The translations under genes and the position numbers were made by a program. Positions 13,421 to 26,286 of a stretch of 64,000 nucleotides of DNA are shown here, in pieces (the first letter of the stretch is position 1; every line of letters starts with the position of its first letter). The notes beneath the pieces are model-generated. The model was not told the origin of the DNA, searched no databases, and worked only from the letters and a program-made list of their open reading frames with translations. Source of the DNA: Manduca sexta (taxonomy: Eukaryota > Arthropoda > Insecta > Lepidoptera > Sphingidae); the NCBI RefSeq assembly GCF_014839805.1, contig NC_051140.1:16079826-16143825 (forward strand), written 5' to 3'.

Positions 13421-14889
13421 GTGTCTTCCGAGCTCAGCCTGTCCATATCACAACGTCCAGTGTACAATGCGTACAATGTCTTTCTACCCAAGGGTCAGAA
13501 ACAAGATGTTTTTCGATCGCTAACGTTAACTGATGGAGTTATCGAAAAGCCTATCGCATCTTCTCAAATTGCAGGACTTCAACCAAATAAAGTTATGATA
13601 CCTACCCAAACGTACACACGACGAGGGCATGCATAGGTAACACGTTTCTGATTTGTATTACAAGGCTCATGAAATTTTACGTACTCAGAGCGTAAGCACG
13701 CATGTGATACTTGATAAGTTTCAAGCGGTATTACTTACCTATTTTATCTATGTTACGTGACATAATCGACGCTTGGCTCATCGGAGCTTGAGCCGTCTCT
13801 CCTTGAGCCTCTCTGCACAATGACAGGGATTTGGGACGTATTGAACAGTGCTTTACCAATATTGATTACGGCTTTAGTCTTACATATTTCCTTAAATATA
13901 ATAATAATTTCAATAACCAAAATCAGTAAGAGTTAGGGCCTGTTGCTTCTGAGTAAAGGTCACATAAATATAATATAAGCCGACCGAATACAAAAGTCAC
14001 TCTAATCCATTGCTCCCAAATAAATTGTATTGATTACTATCTACATTATCTGGTTAATACGATAACTGTCAAAGGAACTAATTAGTTAAAAAATAATAAA
14101 ACAAATATTCATTTAATATAGGCAAATGTAAAATAATCCTGAGGTAAAACCCCATGCTCTTCAAATAAATTTATTTCGTATATCGTGATATTTAAACAGA
14201 CTCAGAACGGAATATTTTGACCTATTTACAAACATTGAAAAACTGATGGAAAATGGTGGGTGAATTCGCGTATATTTCGGACAGCGCAGAGCTTTATCAA
14301 TATACTTACATCATCGACAAAATTTTGTATAAATAATATTAGCGTATTCATTGCTGGCTGGGTATTATATTTAAGTTGGGCGCTCGTACAAAAGGAGAGA
14401 CGGTTTTCGTGTCGAGCTGGAAAATTGTTGTATATCAAGATTGCAGGCTTTGTTATGTCAGCAAAGAAAGGCGGTACCGCTGGTCGGTCGGCGTGTGTGT
14501 TTACAGCCAAATGCCATTTCAGCGTTGTGAGCTTTAGATAAATTGCTGATGAAACATTCGTGGTTAAAATATAAAAGTGTCGCTATATTTTAAAAATTTT
14601 ACCTTCAAAAACTTTAGGGTGTTTTTCTTAATATTTACTGAGTCGTATTAGATTGATTTCTATATGATATATGGAGCAATGTCTCAATCATAACTCATCG
14701 TTAAAATTAATTTATAATTTGTTAAATTTACCAACTTCGGTACAAACATAGCAATGCAGGTAAATTATGTTTAAAGTATTAATTTAATGCCTATTTATAA
14801 AATACGTAATCGAAAGATGGAAAAATTATTATATCATTCCTTTGAACCAGAGAATTAATTAAAAACGTAACGACTGGCTGAGTAATTTA

Positions 14890-15140
14890 TTTTTATTTTT
14901 CATTATTTCCTACATCTTTGAAGGCGGACGCGTATCGATAAAATAGTACCGGCCGGCCGGTGTTGTCCCGAGTGCCGACTCCGCCCAACCTCCCTTCAGT
15001 CGGCTTCAGCAGGCGCTCGTGTGCGGACGTTCCATCCGCCATCTTGTGACGCGACGCCATCCCGTGCCCAGCCTTTATCACTTCCTTTTCACTCAGCATT
15101 CAGAGGCTGAATAGTCTGCAAAATTATCCTTTGTTATCGG
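14890..15140 (+). promoter_or_regulatory. Putative distal promoter and non-coding first exon
   Basis: A GC- and CpG-rich island stands out in otherwise AT-rich DNA. It contains 'ccgccatcttg', which on the minus strand is the CAAGATGGCGG core bound by YY1/Pho factors. Near the end, overlapping initiator-like TCAGCATTCAG sequence (about 15,096-15,107) is followed by a consensus splice donor, CGG|GTGAGTGAG, at 15,140/15,141. I see no start codon with a useful plus-strand frame, so a 5' UTR exon fits best. The next plus-strand gene is FAM13, whose proximal first exon is at 26.1 kb, so this may be its upstream promoter. That link is inference. A 68-codon minus-strand frame crosses the island but shows no recognisable protein. 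Confidence 0.45.
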
Positions 15141-17519
15141 GTGAGTGAGAAATATATTTTAATTCCACTTTTGTTCTGTTGATAAACTGGTAGATGCCGA
15201 ACGGGGTGGCCGAGATAATTCAAGGACGGTTTTGTTCGCTTCCGAGTAAATACTGTAGTTTATTTTAAGTTCTATTTTATACAAGCTGCGAAGGTTTGTT
15301 GTGTTTAACGTTTAGTATAACGTATTTGAAAATGGAAAACAAGTATAAATTGATAAAAATCGTTTACTTAAGACGTCAACAACGCAAGACCTATGAAAAT
15401 AATTAACCATGTACATGATATTGATACGTGTTGTTGCGCTTATATACTTAAGACATACTAACAATGCTTTTTTTCTTATTTTATATGCTCTATATTATTA
15501 CTCGTAAATGAATTAAGTGCATATTTGGATTCTGGAACGACTTTCAAACTTAATTAACTGTCCGTGTAAATAAAACAGCCGAGCCGTTGCAATCCATCGC
15601 CGGCGGCGGAAAATCGATCACTTGCGTCGTAGTTAAACTTTAAAAAATACATTAAGTTGTTGCACCGTACTACAATGCACAGAGTCATTTAGCGTCGAGT
15701 CTGTTTACTAAACGTTAAATATAAATAAATATTACGACATGTCGAAAATCGGTTATCAAGTCGTGCTATTACGTTACAAAAGAAAATCCCAAGTAATGTA
15801 AGTTGAGTGCGGCCGTCAGATATGTACGTTGATGGCGACACGCCCACCCGCGATCATCGAACCCGGCTGTAATCGGGTCAAACGTCGCCACTCTCGCCGC
15901 TTGATTATCTCATGATAACGCGAGATGCTTATTTACGTAAGCAATCAGGGTTAAGTAATTAAATCACCAAATTGTTGACTTGCTGACGTTTCGTATCGAT
16001 GTCGCTATACATACCAGGGTGACACTCGAGTATCATCCCTTAGAAAGTTGGAAGCCAATAATAGGAAGAAGGCAAAAAAAAACAAATTTTCGCCATCAAT
16101 AATGCTGAAAACTTCGTCTTTCCATTTTATAATATTAATATTTATTGTGTGATGTCAACATAATGGAGCCAGACACCTTTACTCCCAAAAGGTTGGGTAG
16201 AGACCGTAACTGCACCCATATATTACCTAAAATGTAAGAGACATGATTATAGCAATATTTGCCGCAACTTTCAACCGTGAGTCAAACTCAAACTATTGTT
16301 AACAAATCTAGAAATCGAAACAAGAAATCTTCGGTGCAAACCCTAAGACACTATTCAATGACACCTAGGCCAATTTTCCCATTTACCTTAGTTATATTCA
16401 TACATTAATTCTTATAAAATACGCGATTAGATCACTAGAAAATTAAACAGAACTTCAAATTCACTCCTCCGAGCCTACACTAGCATAGGTTCGTGTAGCA
16501 CGGTGCTTTTAATGAGCGAAGAGCGCGCTCTCTGGTCGTCCACACCGCAGCATAGTATTATGTAAAGGCATATAGTGCCGGACTGCATCGCGTTTTAGGC
16601 GCACTCTGGTCGCATTTGCGTCAGTTTTTTAAATCGTTTCGTGGACAGGCAAGTTCTGCCTACTCTCATTGGGGCGTATGTTTATTCAAATATTATTCCT
16701 TTTTGATAGAGAAGTGCATTAAGTAATTGATATTCCAGTTGGAAATTCATATATAATTTCGAGAAAATTCATTGTGTATTATACTCGTGAATACTTTATA
16801 ACTCAGTTAGCTTTATGAGCTGTATAGAAGGTACTATTAGATTCACTTCAAAGGCGTAGTTCCGGCATTGAGGCGTATCTCGGCCTTCTAAGACGTAAAT
16901 GTGGGTTCATTTGCGTTCATTAGCTCTTTCAAGATATAAACTTTACAGATGACAAGTCATCAATGTGGGTGACTCAAGCTGTAGACAATTCTGTCTACAG
17001 CAACATGGCCGCCGCCAAGATTATTTTTTGGGAGATGCATCTGCATACACACTATAGTAGGTACTACATAACATCATCGTATATTTTTAAAATTAAAAAT
17101 CGCACGGGTATTTATTATATATTATCAGCTCAACCATAATACAACCTTTGTGGTCGATAGTTCTGATTTTCATTCGGTTATTTTAATTGTGGTTTGTTCC
17201 GGACAGGGGAATGCTCGTGCACCCCCTTGCACCCGCCTCCCGGCGCCTATGAGCACCAATATAATTACGTATAATTGTTTCAATGAAACTGAGATATTTT
17301 GAATACTTATTGCGTTTTTTAAAATAGTGGAGTTTCTTCAGTCTCAAACAAATACCTACTCTTCCAATTTCCTTAAAATAGGCATGAGACGAAAATGCAC
17401 ACAAATCGCTTATTGTGAGATGTAGCTATCCATAGAGATATGGGTCAATTACTGATACATCATAGTTTTGTGGTATTAAATTAATTGATAAATTAGTATT
17501 GAAATATAACTATTTTTAC

Positions 17520-17690
17520 CTTGTGGTTTTTTATATTGTTTTAATTTTTTTCGACGTTTCAAACATTTTACAGCCTTCGTGGTTACGGGGCGGACTGAGA
17601 GTCATCCAAAAAGTCAAAGTTACAATATTTACCTACATTTTACAACTATACAAAATTTAATTTTTTTAGCTGTTGATAAATAAGTAAATA
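17520..17690 (+). repeat. TE fragment of the 'cgacgtttc...cagccttcgtgg' family
   Basis: It shares 'tttttttatatt', then 'cgacgtttcaaacattttac', 'agccttcgtggttacggg' and 'cggactgag' in order with 43,918-44,095. A shorter relative at 48,838-48,947 has inverted ends, which suggests a non-autonomous DNA transposon. Confidence 0.6.
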
Positions 17691-19074
17691 AATAACCACT
17701 AATTGCTCCCTGTCCAGGACTTTTTAATTATATTGTATTATTTAATAATGAAATATTTAATAATACTTATTATTTGTTTTATTAATTAACACCGCCACTT
17801 TGTACGTATAACATTACATAGTATTATGTTTATTTCAATAGATAATATTATCATTTAATTATACGTTACGATCCATACCGTCCTTCAGAACGAAGTCACG
17901 CTAGTCAGGTAGTTGGTCGTAAATATGAGCCAAATATTTTCTGCATTAAAATAAACAACGTTGCATCAAGTTAATTCTTAATATGACAACTAAAATTATT
18001 TTTAATGGGATATGCATAACTCGTCGCGTCATAGAATATAGGTTTAAACTTATACATCAAAAGTAATAAAAATAAGTTGATCTTTGTACATTTAAAACAA
18101 TATTAACATAGAGTTTTTAATTATCATTTTAGATTTACAGATCGCATTCATGCATATCAGTAACCTATATGTTGTGTCGAGTTTCTTTTCGGAAAAAAAT
18201 ATTTTTCGCCATTAAGGCATAGCCTTATTGCAAAGAAGAAAATATATTTGCATAATTTGCGCGAACATGCTTAGAGCAGTGAACTTTTGAAATAAGGTCA
18301 ACCGCCGACGCCGAGTGGCATTAAATAAACTACATTTTTAATGAGTCGGTGCCTAAATAACCTAGATGGAATTTTCATAACAAGAGACTTAGATGGAATC
18401 ATAGCACAAAGTAGAGTTTAATGTGCATTGTCATCTCATATCTTTTTAATATTGCTATTTCATTTATGAGTAAAGGAAGCCTTTTAGCCGTAAATTGATG
18501 ACTTGCAGAGTATCTAAACGAGATATCGGGTTTATGGGTGTGTACTTGAATACTTATAGCACGGAGTGTATCGTTATAGAGCTATTTATATACAGCCGTA
18601 AGCGATTTAATATTGTGTAATTTTCCCTTACAGCGTAGTTTTCTATTTGAGAAATTATAATGCAAGTAAATCAGTTTTATTAGATAACGTTAGCGGAAGC
18701 TTTTATATTGGAAGTAGACAGACACGCAAGTACTGCATCTATCATTCCACTAGAACTAATAAATACATATAGAAACTCGGATTCAGTCACCTGTGAGTTG
18801 ATCAGTTCACAATATATGCACGCAATTTATCAGGCTAAAAGAATAGACAATAATAAACAAATAATATTATAAATTAAAATATAGATACAAAGAATATTTT
18901 CAATACTGCGAATTGTAATGATACAATGCGAACGTAAAGCACCGCCCACAGTTAAATCTGGAAATGGACATCCAAATGAAATATGTTAATAAAATTTCAG
19001 AGCGTAGGCGTGTGTAGAAAATATTTATGTGGAATGCGGTGCGCGTTTGTGACGCAATATGATTGAATTCAGTC

Positions 19075-19235
19075 CCCTTAGAATGTACCAAAACACGCCT
19101 CTAAGTCGATGTTTAATTTTGATGTTTATGGTTGATCGAGAGGCCAATGCGTTAGTCACGAGTTAGCGTCTCAACCAATCACAATAAAATGACACGGCGT
19201 CGTGTTATGGTTTTTTGCCAAATTTAAAGCACAGT
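19075..19235 (+). repeat. Unclassified repeat pair, copy 1
   Basis: It aligns by eye with 23,395-23,525 over the shared blocks 'ccaaaacacgcc', 'tcgatgt', 'gagaggccaatgc', 'gtctcaaccaatcac' and a final TTTTTTGCCAAATTTAAAGCACAG-like end. No TE class could be assigned. Confidence 0.5.
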
Positions 19236-21028
19236 GTCTTGCATGCTAGAAACCTCTACGTAGCAGGTCAAGTTTTTTGAAAGGTAACCCGACAAAAAAA
19301 ATAGATATTCATATTGTGCATAAATGTGGTCGACAAATCGGTCTAATGATTTTACAAAAATTACGAAAGGGAAGCCGGCAAGAATCGGGTTATATGGACC
19401 CTTCTCCACTGCTAGGAAGATAATACCGCTCTCACTCTGTCTATTTTTTCCAAGCAGTTATGCGCTATATTCCAGTATTTAAGACAGTGAATGTAGTGTA
19501 ATTACTGGGCATTGTGAGTGAGCTAAAATCTATATAATAATTTTTAGAATGACGAACGCAATGCAGTGTTTTGTAATTTTAGTAGAGTTGCTACTATCAT
19601 CAATCGTGCCACTCGTCTTCGGACGAGTGATTGACCCGCTTGACGAGTGATTGAGACACAAATATCGATTTTTATTGCGTTGCTTCTTGGCGTGTAAGTA
19701 TTCCCAGAAGTAAAAGCCCGGTGCGGTCTCTTCTAGGTAAAAAAATAAGTTATATCAATAAACCTTAGTCAAATTTAATCCAAACCCATTTGGCGGGTGT
19801 TGCGTAATGCACTATATCTCATCATCTTCGCACATTTTCTTTTTGTAACATTAAGTAGCGTATGCCATTTTAGGTTATGTTTTGCTTACCATGTATTTAC
19901 ATAAGTAAATATTATGTGATGATGAATACACTTCCTACTGGATAATATAAAAACTGGTCATCTGCCAAACCTTATAGCTTGGGAACTGCGCTGCGGACAA
20001 TAGCTTGCCTTTGACCTACAAACATGAGCAGCTCGATGGCATCACAATTCACAATATTGACATATGAGCAATACTCTTTCCCGTTTTATGTCCAGTATAT
20101 TCATAACTTACTACTTGTCTTAGTGTGATAATAATCACAAGCTTTTGGTCTCTATCTGTAGTTTTTTTAGAAAGAGTAAAAATACAGCTTTTTTTAAATT
20201 CCCTTAAAGAAATTTTTCAATATATTTAGTGCTGTAGTCAACGGAAAAATCTATTTAAGGCTATTGGCTAAGTTTACAAGTCTCATTACTAAAAAATCTT
20301 TTCTACCGAAGTAAAGTTTGCTTCACAGTGATTAAAAAATATTATAATGAAAAAGCTTTGGGTGAAGCAATATGCGCATACAAAATAAGATAATCCAAGA
20401 CATTTTCTTTTTATACGTAAACACGCCCTAGTGCTTGTTTTATTCAAGGCCATATTGATAACCCATTGTTTACACAAAGCTTACGAAATAAATAATCCTG
20501 GCACGTAATATTCTCGTAGAGGGTGCTACGACTAAACGCGCTACGTCGCAGCTACGAACTGCATAGGTGGCAAAGTCTGCCTGTTACTTAAGGGTTTCAT
20601 ACAATTATCTAATGTTTAAATATATTTTTAGCACCAGTTAACATTTTAATTTTAATTTTATATATAATAATATTAAGATAAAAATATTCTTGTGAGGGTA
20701 TTTATGACATCTTTTTGTATAAAAACACAGCGTTCGACAGACCGAGGTAGTTGATCATTCACAAGTCGTATAAGTCTAATGGTTGGTGAAATATTTGTGA
20801 AAGTATTTCTGAAGTCATTGATAGTTCTTTTTATTTTAATCAAAATCCCTTTAGTTACCAACAATAACTGTAGCGCTGTCTTAATATTGTTAAATTTAGA
20901 GTTAGATTATATTGTTAGATGTAAGTGTTTTGGCAGTGCTGTAAACTTTCATTCAATTTATAAATAAATAACATAATATCTCATAATTTTCAAAACACGA
21001 TTTCATTTTCAAAACTTCCTACTTTAGC

Positions 21029-21190
21029 TTAGTCTAAACATCGAATGCGAATCTGCAAACTTTCTTTCATGAAAGCATGTTTATAATCGATCACATCGGC
21101 GTGTCTGCGGTGATTCAACACGTTCAACTTAGTTTCGTGGCCTTCGACGGGTTCGCCTCGAAGACTTCTCACTTTATTTATGAGGTCAGT
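21029..21190 (-). other. Coding-like minus-strand segment, unknown protein
   Basis: The minus strand is open through about 54 codons ending in TAA at 21,029-21,031. The sequence has a mixed, GC-balanced codon use quite unlike the AT-rich surroundings (for example GLRGEPVEGHETKLNV-like and NHRRHADVIDYKHAF). An AG usable as an acceptor lies just upstream on the minus strand (around 21,161). No AATAAA follows closely. I do not recognise the protein. It may be the last exon of an unseen minus-strand gene, a retrocopied fragment, or a chance frame. Confidence 0.3.
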
Positions 21191-23394
21191 GTATAGGTAC
21201 TTAGATAGGTGTATTTTTATATGACGAACACAATAAATGTCCATTAATAGACTAGTTTAAAGTAATTAAAACTACAGTCGAGATTATTACAATTATTTAT
21301 TGAACAGGGCGTGATCTAAACATAGATGGGACGAACAACGAATGTATTTTTTCTGGTACAGCATAGTGTTTACTCTGAACCCGAGAGTAGGGGGCAGGGG
21401 CAGGGTTGCAGACGTCACGTACGCTTACATTTAAGGGAAAATCTCTCGTTTATTGTTAGTTAGCGTATAACTTACAGAGGTTTTATAACAGTTTTATAAA
21501 TCACAAAAGAATGGTTTGAATAAACAGACTGTATTGTTTATGCATGACAGAGAATGAAACTATGTTATATATACAGATACACATCCCTTTACGCCTTTGA
21601 TCCCCAAAAGGATAGACAGATGTTCAACTAGTATCTTTGATAACAGTTCATCCATTCCATGATGTGAATACCTTAACACCCTATCAAGCACTAAATGCAA
21701 TCTTATGAAAAAAGGTTGATTTTTAAAAAATATAGCTAAATAGAAAATCAGACAGTGAAAATAATATCTAGCCTAAAATATGATTACGAAATCCACGGGT
21801 ATGTGGCGAGTAAAGCCCCACAGAAGTGACACTAATCGGATTGTCTCCGCTGTGTTCGCAAGCAGACCTGACAGCCGCACTGGATACGCGCTAAACTGAT
21901 TATTGGAGACTTGATTTAGCACGTATTAATATTTGAATGCAAGGTAGTGTTGGTATATCTATATCTGCAGCTAAGCCCGATTTGTAAGCGTTATTGTACT
22001 GTAGCGAGTGGGTATTATACATTATGTGAGATTTAAAGCAATGATCAAGTTTATTCTTAGTGTAATTTTATTCGTGGTCTTTCCCGCGGGAAAGTCTTTA
22101 AAAAAATATTTAATTATTGTTCAACAAAAAATATCTTTTCAATTTTCATTTTTTCAACCTAGAGTATCTTACTGACAAAAACTCCACAGATCTTTTACTA
22201 ATTTAAAAGCTGCAGGTGAAGTGTTTAGTTCAGACTTAGTCGAGTCGAAATTGACTCTTTGAGAGGTATGTTCTTAATAAAATTTTGCAATTTAATTTAA
22301 GTAGCTTCTTGCGTATATTAATATAGTTAAGTTAGTTAATGTGAACTATGATGGTTCAATATCAATCGAAGTCTATAGATGCAGTTCTATAATACTACAA
22401 CCTATATTTAGAATCGATTTTACAATAACGCTACGAAGCTTGGGCGTGGGACGTGGAAAGAGAAGAAACGATCAACACCCTCGGGGCATTAAGAATTTAA
22501 ACTTTTCAACTCTTTGCAACATGAACGAGAGTATCGGCCTAATGGATTCACTAATTAAACAGTTTTCCTATCGCTATGTTTTGGTCAAGTTTGTTCACTA
22601 ATCTTCAGGTCTGTTACTTGTGCGAAGTCAAAGAACGTTATTTATGGAGCCCGCCCCTTAGCAGCGACCTTCATTCGTAATGGTCTCCACTTTACCATTA
22701 TCTAGTGTATTGACTCAAATTGTTTACATTAATGGTAAAATGATATTCATCGGCAGGGACGTGGTGGTGTTCAAATAGAGACAAAATCAATACTTGAAAA
22801 AAAATCTCTATGTATAAATACATGTTTGTTTTACGTTAAGCAGTTATTCTAATATGATGATGATCTAATATTACATTTAACTCTCTTAAAGTTTTTTTTT
22901 TTTACGGTAAAACCCGATTTCCTGCTAAGCAATTTTTGGATATTCCGTTTCCAAAAGTAGAATAAGCTGACAGAGGTTGGCAGCCGGCACTTGTAATTTG
23001 ATTTTATTTGCTGTCACAGGTAAGTGCATGTCACGGTGCCATGTTGAATAATATAAAAAATGGTTATTATATAATTGTAATAAATGTTTATACAGTGATC
23101 ATGTTTGCATTGTCAAAGCTTTAAACTTCGTGGAAGGACAAAATTAAAGACACCAATAGTGAAGATTTTTAAAATATTTACTAATTTTTTTTTATTTGTC
23201 TCTTATACTATGAATATGTTAAGTTATTAACAACCGCCTGTTATTATCCTTAATATACCCTACAAAGTATGAAACTATAATTGTTATGGTTGTGTTGAGC
23301 GGACGTTATTTTACGACGCTATGTTGTCGAGTCGCTATTACCGTAGAAGGTTTATAAGGTGCTATTAAAATCGACCTTGTGTATATGGAAAAAA

Positions 23395-23525
23395 TCAGCT
23401 CCCTTACGTACCCAAAACGCGCCCCGTAATTCGATGTCGTTTAGAGAGAGCAATGCAGGCAGTCATGTGTTAGTCTCTCAACCAATCAAGTGAAGTGTTT
23501 TTTACCATATTCTAAACACAGTATG
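23395..23525 (+). repeat. Unclassified repeat pair, copy 2
   Basis: Matches 19,075-19,235 with small gaps ('acccaaaacgcgcc', 'tcgatgtcg', 'gtctctcaaccaatca', 'aaacacagtatg'). Confidence 0.5.
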
Positions 23526-25485
23526 ATTGAATGAAGAGATGAGCTAGTTATTAGCGTGATGATAAATGTCACCATCACCTATGAGGAGTACTAACAGCTG
23601 GACTTTGGAATACGAACTGCACTCATCCTTCTGAGACATTAGGTAATACATAAATATTGCCACATACTTAACTGACTGAGAGATTGATAAAAAAGTTAAT
23701 GACAACAAAATAATACCAAGCAACAATCTAAACTATTGCATTATCGGTAGGGAATGTCAAATGATAGTCGATGCGTCGTTTTAATAAATCAATCTTATCT
23801 TTGAGTAGGATCTTAAGTAGACGTTTAATATGAACTATTTAATAATTAAAGCTTACGTAGTTATTTAAGTCGGCGTTGTTTGATAAAAAAATTACTGGTA
23901 AAATTCGTCATAATACTTTCACTTAAGATATCATTTGAGATGTTGTTGATATTTGTTTATCTATAACCCATTTCCTTAAAATTCGTACTTTAACTTCACA
24001 GTATCTCAGCTATTATCACACTGCAGAGTGAAGCTACGTTACATACATATATTAATACAGCCCATAGTTAGTGAGGACATCAATTTGTGACCAACTCGTA
24101 ACTCCGGATTTCAATAAAATTATTTGAGAAGAACGGCATTAGCGTCTTGTTAAAAAATGGCAAACGTATTAGAAATGGCCTATAAGCGTTCAATATTATA
24201 ATATATTATGTAATAACAAAGTAGACCCACTTTGAACAAATGCCAAACTTATCCTCAAGGCTATATGTTAAGATATTGTTTATGTATGGAAGGGAGGTTG
24301 TTTTTCTACGTCCTTTAAATGATTTAATAAATTGAGTGATTCTCTGCAATTCGTTTTGTTTTGACAATAAATGCTGCATACTATTGCTTATTTTATTTAA
24401 TAATTAAGACATGGTTAATATTTTACTGGCATTACGTCATACAAAAATAGACAACATCGATGTAATAAAATGACCGTTTGTCTTTATGTTTTGTTTGGTT
24501 TTATGAGTTTATTTCATTAGTAAGAAAGTTTTAAAGGTTTACGGGAATCATTTGTTTAATTATTCTGCCTTACGAGATCTTGGATCACGTGTAACCTGTT
24601 TTGTTGGAAGTAAATTTCTTATTCTCAAGATAGTGTACATTATACATATATATTATTTTTAAGTTTAAAACTTCTATATCATCTGGGTATAGCAGCACCA
24701 CTCCTTTAAGTATTTTCATAATTAACTACAATTATCTCTATTTACTATAAGACATATTTTTGATATCATCAGCACAACATTCGTGTGGATTGTTAACCAT
24801 TCATTATCTACTTTTCGCCCCGATAGTCAAATTAGTTAAATGAATTCCAACAATGCCTGAGTGATTACTAGCGTTCATCAAGCAAAGTGTATATCTTAAT
24901 TAATTTAATTACTTTGGTTGTATCATTGTTTTACTGTCTAAATAATGTTTGTTTACTAACTATTTCAAATAGATCAATCGGTATTTTTCTAAATAAATTA
25001 TTTGGAAAATAATTAAAATGAATCACTTCGAAGAATTAGAATAATTATAAAGGTATAAATAAATCATAGATTTTATTGTATACTCACATATACTCACATA
25101 TTATACAAGGATGTATACTTACATTTAGAAAGACTAAAAGGATAAAATTTATATTTTGGTGTATTACTTCACTATTTCGTAAATAATAATTTGAATAGGT
25201 TTACTACGCCGACGAGAATTTCATATTCAAATATTATTATAACAAACTTGGTACAATTATCTAATGTTTTGATAGTCAACATTATGCGACAGTAGATTGA
25301 TATTTCTGATTACCGTCAGTCAACTTTGTATATTTACATAATTTATTTTTTCTCCGTAACACTTGTTCTATATTGAACCACACTTTGAGACAGTGTAGCC
25401 AATATTCTTTTGCGAAAGTGTAGTTATTGTAAAAAAATAAGTGAACGGATCCAATGCAACACATATTAAATTTATTATATTATTG

Positions 25486-25702
25486 TTACAGATCCGAAAA
25501 CATAGTTCCCGCAGTAAATTCTAAATTGTGCGTGAACTGACAAGAACACGGCAACATGATAGACGACAATTGACCGAGTTGCCGCTCCGTGAACTCTTCC
25601 GCTCGACTCATGGACGCGCCCATATTCGACATGTCCACGGAAGAGATGTCGCATCGCTGTTGAGAGCTAGAAAGCTCTGAACATTCCTTCAATCTATCAA
25701 TG
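25486..25702 (-). other. Candidate terminal exon of a minus-strand gene
   Basis: On the minus strand a frame runs from an acceptor-like TTCAG at 25,707-25,703 through about 72 codons to TAA at 25,488-25,486. A perfect AATAAA (25,476-25,471) lies only 10 bases after the stop. The peptide is rich in Ser, Cys, Met and Gln and contains stretches such as SRAEEFTERQLGQLSS and LPCSCQF; I do not recognise it. Base composition is balanced, unlike the flanks. It sits just upstream of the FAM13 promoter, so a gene ending here would be transcribed from within or beyond the FAM13 5' region. The plus strand is also partly open here, so the coding claim is weak. Confidence 0.3.
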
Positions 25703-25859
25703 CTGAACTATAGACTCGTGTCAACGCATTTTTTGAAGCAGCCGTAAATCGTCAAGCGTTGTACTCGGACTGACGTTTCGTGTCGTACTCAATATGTGCC
25801 GAGATCGCGACATGTCCGTACTGACCGGTGACATTATAAAATAATTATATTCTCGAGCG

Positions 25860-26124
25860 TGTTCTGACTCTACCGCCTGCGGTGTAGTGCCAAGTTTCTC
25901 GCCAAGACGGCGCGCGTTTCCGCCCTGCCGTTACGTTTTGTTTCTTTCATTTTGTTTTACATCAAAGGTTAATCAATAGCCCGGTGGATTAGTGTTTGGT
26001 TGTGGATAACTGGGGGGTGTTTTGCTGTATCGCGGTCCCGCTGCGCGCGACACTGGCCAGCCGCGGCCGAGAAAACTTGTCCAGGATTTTGGACTCCATA
26101 GTTGACGCTGCTAGATATTGCATT
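25860..26124 (+). promoter_or_regulatory. FAM13: FAM13 proximal promoter and non-coding exon 1
   Basis: A CpG-rich block without a TATA box ends in the donor CATT|GTGAGT at 26,124/26,125. No ATG opens a long plus-strand frame in it, so it reads as a 5' UTR exon. The next acceptor, TTTCAG at 26,281-26,286, opens the exon that carries the predicted start codon, giving a 162-base intron. The transcription start is not resolved. Confidence 0.6.
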
Positions 26125-26286
26125 GTGAGTATATCATTGTTTTTATGAATAATAATTATAGTTTAAGTTGAAACAGACCACGTCAGTTTAATGTAATCGA
26201 TACAAACACAGTTTAATCAAGCCATAGAGAATTTTTGGTTCAATTATGGTTCGTTTGCGTTAGTTGCGAAAATAATTTAATTTCAG

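Larger units (their letters stand above)
52..14880. other. Gene-poor region with scattered repeats
   Basis: This long AT-rich stretch shows no exon that I can defend on either strand. Open frames here are short, lack recognisable protein features and mostly come as overlapping sense and antisense pairs, or lie inside repeats. The listed SINE and TE fragments account for a small part of it. A GC-richer patch at about 6,100-6,330 and a 14,226-14,541 patch open on both strands are the only local deviations. It could be intergenic, or the 5' intron of a gene transcribed from outside or from the 15.1 kb island. Confidence 0.6.
15141..25480. other. Probable intron or intergenic DNA with repeats
   Basis: Mostly AT-rich with no recognisable plus-strand exon. 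It holds a TE fragment at 17,520-17,690, a paired unclassified repeat at 19,075-19,235 and 23,395-23,525, and one coding-like minus-strand segment at 21,029-21,190. GC-richer patches at about 15,790-15,910 and 16,480-16,640 are unexplained and could be regulatory. If the 15.1 kb island is a FAM13 promoter, this interval is the first intron of that transcript. Confidence 0.5.

Noticed and set aside
13421..13636. 71-codon plus-strand frame next to repeat copy b
   Set aside because: No recognisable family and no splice or start context; it borders a repeat.
14226..14541. Sense and antisense frames of 93-94 codons
   Set aside because: Neither shows a recognisable domain, a splice context or a convincing start; mutual overlap suggests chance openness.
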